A DNA stretch of 24,568 bases from Paracoccaceae bacterium (GTDB lineage: Bacteria; Pseudomonadota; Alphaproteobacteria; Rhodobacterales; Rhodobacteraceae), in contig SLPP01000123.1 in the NCBI GenBank assembly GCA_007131945.1, positions 1-24,568 of the forward strand. The letters are read 5' to 3'. Shown piece after piece: positions 22,183 to 24,568 of this stretch. The notes beneath the pieces were generated by a model. It saw only the letters and a program-made list of their open reading frames with translations, was not told where the DNA came from and did not search any database. Position 1 is the first letter of the stretch. The number at the start of each line of letters is the position of its first letter. Made by a program: the position numbers and the translations under genes.

Positions 22183-22352
22183 CGTCTCTTCCCGTCTGCG
22201 GGCCAGGGCCCGACTTGGCCGCGCGGCGGCCGGTTTCGCTTCTGTCCAGTCAAATCGAAGCAGCGTTCCGGGTCAATGCCCCCGGTTGCCTCCGGTGATC
22301 CCCGTCGCCTCGACGCGACGCCCGTTCGGCGCCAGACCCTTGCACGGCGCAA
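22179..22352 (-). CDS. Candidate 57-residue basic ORF upstream of ctpA
   Basis: On the minus strand a perfect AGGAGG (22363-22358) precedes a TTG (22352-22350) by 5 bp. The frame runs 57 codons and its TGA overlaps the ctpA ATG as ATGA, the usual sign of translational coupling. The product starts LRRARVWRRTGVAS and ends ADGKRR; it is very Arg-rich and has no domain I recognise. It could be a real small gene, a remnant of a deleted gene, or a chance frame in GC-rich DNA. Confidence 0.25.
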   Translation of the reverse strand: MRRARVWRRTGVASRRRGSPEATGGIDPERCFDLTGQKRNRPPRGQVGPWPADGKRR

Positions 22353-22439
22353 GGTGGCCTCCTCACGTCGAGAAATAAGCCGCAAGTGTCCGCCTTGCAG
22401 TTCACAATCGCGCGTTTGTGGCGCGAGCACGCGGCGCGC

Positions 22440-23969
22440 TCATGGTGCCGGCGCGACGATCAGGCTGGTCCCGGTCATCTCGGCCGGCGCCTCCAGTCCC
22501 ATCAGTTGCAGCACCGTCGGCGCCACGTCGGCCAGCCGCCCGTCGCGCAGCCGCGCGCCCGCCGGCCCGCCGATCAGCGCCACGGGCACCGGGTTCGTCG
22601 TATGCGCGGTATGCGGCCCGCCCGTCACGGGGTCGATCATCTGCTCGGCATTGCCGTGATCGGCGGTCAGCAGCATCGCGCCGCCGGCGGCCTCGAGCGC
22701 CGGCAGGACGCGGCCGAGGCCGGCATCCACCGCCTCGCAGGCGCGGATCGCGGCACCGAGCACGCCGGTATGGCCGACCATGTCGGGATTGGCGTAGTTG
22801 ACCACGATCAGGTCGTAGCCCACCGCGATCGCCGCAACCAGCCGGTCGGTGACCTCGGCCGCCGCCATCTCGGGCGCGAGGTCGTAGGTCGCCACCTTCG
22901 GGCTCGGCGGCATGAAGCGATCCTCGCCCGGCTCGGGATCCTCGCGCCCGCCGTTGAGGAAGAAGGTGACATGGGGATATTTCTCGGTCTCGGCGAGGCG
23001 GAACTGGCGCAGGCCGTGGCGTGCCACCCAGGCGCCCAGCGTGTTGGCGATCACCCGCTTCGGAAAGGCCGTGTGCATGAAGGCGTTGTGCGCATCGGAA
23101 TACTCGACCATGCCCAGCAGCATCGCCCAGTCCGGGCGCCGGCCGGTGGCGAAGCCGTTGAAGGCCGGGGCGCCGATCGCGGCGAGGATCTCGCGCGCGC
23201 GGTCGGCGCGGAAGTTCAGGCAGAAGAAGCCGTCGCCGGCGCGCGCGCCCTGCCAGTCGCCAATCACCGTCGGCGCGATGAACTCGTCGGTCTCGCCGCG
23301 CGCCGTCGCCGCCTCGACCGCCGAGAGCGGGCCCGGCGCACGCTCCCCCTCGCCGCGGATCATCGCCCGATAGGCCCGCTCCACCCGCTCCCAGCGGCGG
23401 TCGCGGTCCATCGCCCAGTAGCGCCCGATCACGGTGACGATGCGCGCCGCCTCGGGCAGGCCGGCCTTCAGATCGGCGATGAACGCCCCGGCCGAGGTCG
23501 GCGCCACGTCGCGGCCGTCGGTGATGGCGTGGATCGCGACCGGCACGCCCGCCGCCGCGATCGCCTCGACCGCCGCCTGCAGGTGGCGCAGATGCCCGTG
23601 CACGCCGCCATCCGACACGACGCCCATCAGATGCGCCGTGCCGCCGGTCTTCTTCAGCGCGGCGATGAATTCCACAAGCGCCGGGTTCCGCGCGAAGGAG
23701 CCGTCCTCGACCGCCAGGTCGATCTGGCCGAGGTCCATCGCCACCACGCGGCCGGCGCCGATATTGGTGTGCCCGACCTCGGAATTGCCCATCTGCCCCG
23801 TCGGCAGGCCGACATCGGGCCCGTGCGTGACCAGCTGCGCGTGCGGGCACCCGGCCATGATCCGGTCGAAACTCGGGGTTCTTGCCTGCGCCACGGCATT
23901 GCCCTCGCGCGCCGGGTTCAGCCCCCAGCCATCGAGAATGCACAGCACGACGGGGCCTTGGGTCTTCAT
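22440..23969 (-). CDS. gpmI: 2,3-bisphosphoglycerate-independent phosphoglycerate mutase
   Basis: A 509-residue cytosolic Mn2+ enzyme that interconverts 3- and 2-phosphoglycerate in glycolysis and gluconeogenesis. The alkaline-phosphatase-fold metal and catalytic residues are visible: Asp13 in CILDGWG, phospho-acceptor Ser63 in GNSEVGH, AITDGRD (148-154), Asp396 and His400 in NPDMVGHTG, and His438 in TADHGNAEQ. Length matches the family (about 510). The ATG is preceded by CGGAGG. It lies 72 bp downstream of rlmH on the same strand, the common alphaproteobacterial order. ctpA follows 257 bp later. Confidence 0.97.
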   Translation of the reverse strand: MKTQGPVVLCILDGWGLNPAREGNAVAQARTPSFDRIMAGCPHAQLVTHGPDVGLPTGQMGNSEVGHTNIGAGRVVAMDLGQIDLAVEDGSFARNPALVEFIAALKKTGGTAHLMGVVSDGGVHGHLRHLQAAVEAIAAAGVPVAIHAITDGRDVAPTSAGAFIADLKAGLPEAARIVTVIGRYWAMDRDRRWERVERAYRAMIRGEGERAPGPLSAVEAATARGETDEFIAPTVIGDWQGARAGDGFFCLNFRADRAREILAAIGAPAFNGFATGRRPDWAMLLGMVEYSDAHNAFMHTAFPKRVIANTLGAWVARHGLRQFRLAETEKYPHVTFFLNGGREDPEPGEDRFMPPSPKVATYDLAPEMAAAEVTDRLVAAIAVGYDLIVVNYANPDMVGHTGVLGAAIRACEAVDAGLGRVLPALEAAGGAMLLTADHGNAEQMIDPVTGGPHTAHTTNPVPVALIGGPAGARLRDGRLADVAPTVLQLMGLEAPAEMTGTSLIVAPAP

Positions 23970-24041
23970 GCGCGCCTCCGGTTGCCCGCGCCCGTCTTAG
24001 GCCGTGCCGGGCGGCGGGGCAATGGCCGGGTCACGGGCGGG

Positions 24042-24512
24042 TCAGGCCCGGTGGTACGGGCTGCCGGCGAGGATGCTCGCCGCGCGGTAGAGCTGCTCGG
24101 CGAGCATCACGCGGACCAGCAGATGCGGCCAAACCATCGGCCCGAGCGAGAGCGCGAAATCGGCGCCCGCGCGCAACCCGGGCGCCAGCCCGTCGGCGCC
24201 GCCGATCAGGAAGGCGAGATCCGCCGTCCCCGCGTCGCGCCAGCCGGCGAGCCGGCGCGCGAAGCTCGGCGAATCGAGCGCCGCGCCGCGTTCGTCGAGC
24301 GCCACCCGCACCGCGCCCACCGGACAGGCGCGGGCAAGGAGCGCCGCCCCGCCGGCCATGCCGCCGCCCTTGCGGTCCTCGACCTGGTGCTCGGTCACCG
24401 GTCCCAGGCCGAGCGCGCGCCCGGTCCGGTCGAAGCGTTGAAGGTAGTCGTCGACCAGGGCGCGCTCGGGCCCGGCGCGCAGCCGGCCGACGGCGCACAG
24501 ATGCACCCGCAC
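24042..24512 (-). CDS. rlmH: 23S rRNA (pseudouridine1915-N3)-methyltransferase
   Basis: A 156-residue SPOUT methyltransferase that methylates pseudouridine 1915 in helix 69 of 23S rRNA on 70S ribosomes. FLIGGADG (101-108) is the S-adenosylmethionine knot. LLVRVMLAEQLYRA and the C-terminal GSPYHR are the family's C-terminal signature, and length equals the family norm. The start is GTG (RVHLCAVGRL follows), 12 bp after the rsfS stop, with GGGG upstream. rsfS-rlmH-gpmI is a conserved block, so co-transcription is likely. Confidence 0.96.
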   Translation of the reverse strand: MRVHLCAVGRLRAGPERALVDDYLQRFDRTGRALGLGPVTEHQVEDRKGGGMAGGAALLARACPVGAVRVALDERGAALDSPSFARRLAGWRDAGTADLAFLIGGADGLAPGLRAGADFALSLGPMVWPHLLVRVMLAEQLYRAASILAGSPYHRA

Positions 24513-24524
24513 CGGACGCCCCGA

Positions 24525-24568
24525 TCAGGCGCGCCCGGCCCCCGCGGGCATCTGCCACATCTTTTCCA
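24525..24568 (-). CDS. rsfS: Ribosomal silencing factor RsfS, C-terminal fragment (partial)
   Basis: The last 13 codons on the minus strand read EKMWQMPAGAGRA and stop at 24525-24527; the remainder is beyond the window end. EKMW matches the LEKMW/LEKLW close to the RsfS C-terminus. RsfS binds ribosomal protein L14 and blocks subunit joining in starvation. Position directly before rlmH is the usual context. The call relies on a short motif and synteny. Confidence 0.6.
   Translation of the reverse strand, partial: EKMWQMPAGAGRA

Overview
The window is about 24.6 kb of GC-rich chromosomal DNA (roughly 70% GC by eye) with the gene content and order of an alphaproteobacterium, most likely Rhodobacterales (Rhodobacteraceae/Paracoccaceae). 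The signs are the blocks rsfS-rlmH-gpmI-ctpA-rppH and pdxH - double cold-shock protein - DUF192, together with the short HPF/RaiA protein and the codon use. I see no CRISPR array, transposase, integrase or phage gene. It reads as core chromosome with a few accessory modules.

Layout. 1-1201 (+): 3' end of pdxH, a two-domain cold-shock protein and an exported DUF192 protein. 1256-1332 (+): tRNA-Pro(UGG). 1445-2667 (+): a glyceraldehyde-3-phosphate dehydrogenase gene behind two LacI-type operator-like palindromes and ending in a strong terminator. 2775-3900 (+): a Host_attach-family (eRF1-like) protein overlapping a phosphoribosyltransferase. 4006-6513 (+): a CPA1 sodium/proton antiporter with a C-terminal cyclic-nucleotide-binding-like domain. 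6850-7879 (-): coaD and a two-CBS-domain protein. 7972-10491: a LysR regulator divergent from mmsA (valine and methylmalonate-semialdehyde catabolism), with a clear 10-bp inverted repeat between them. 10515-10917: a bidirectional terminator and a short HPF (-). 11051-11125 (-): tRNA-Gly(GCC). 11126-11646: a 521-bp non-coding stretch holding an AT-rich island and a long imperfect inverted repeat. 11647-15285 (-): a tightly coupled amidase - aldehyde dehydrogenase - SDR operon, divergent from a second amidase (15405-16832, +). 16863-18957 (-): an Lgt-like membrane domain fused to a TlpA thioredoxin, and an MFS transporter. 19100-20326 (+): a GT87 glycosyltransferase. 20339-24568 (-): rppH, ctpA, gpmI, rlmH and the 3' end of rsfS.

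How it fits together. The catabolic part suggests use of an amide or branched-chain compound: amidases release an acid and an amine, the aldehyde dehydrogenase and SDR oxidise aldehyde and alcohol intermediates, and MmsA delivers propionyl-CoA or acetyl-CoA. The gapdh operators point to carbon-source control of the triose-phosphate step. The right-hand block is housekeeping: ribosome maturation (rsfS, rlmH), glycolysis (gpmI), periplasmic proteolysis (ctpA) and RNA 5'-end processing (rppH).

The observations most worth a second look are: the 24-31 bp inverted repeat at 11351-11565; the paired operators before gapdh; the Lgt-TlpA fusion that lacks the Lgt histidine motif; the antiporter whose nucleotide-binding cassette looks degenerate; the divergent two-amidase locus; and the 257-bp gpmI-ctpA gap, where I would expect an envC-type peptidase gene and instead see a small ORF behind a perfect Shine-Dalgarno.
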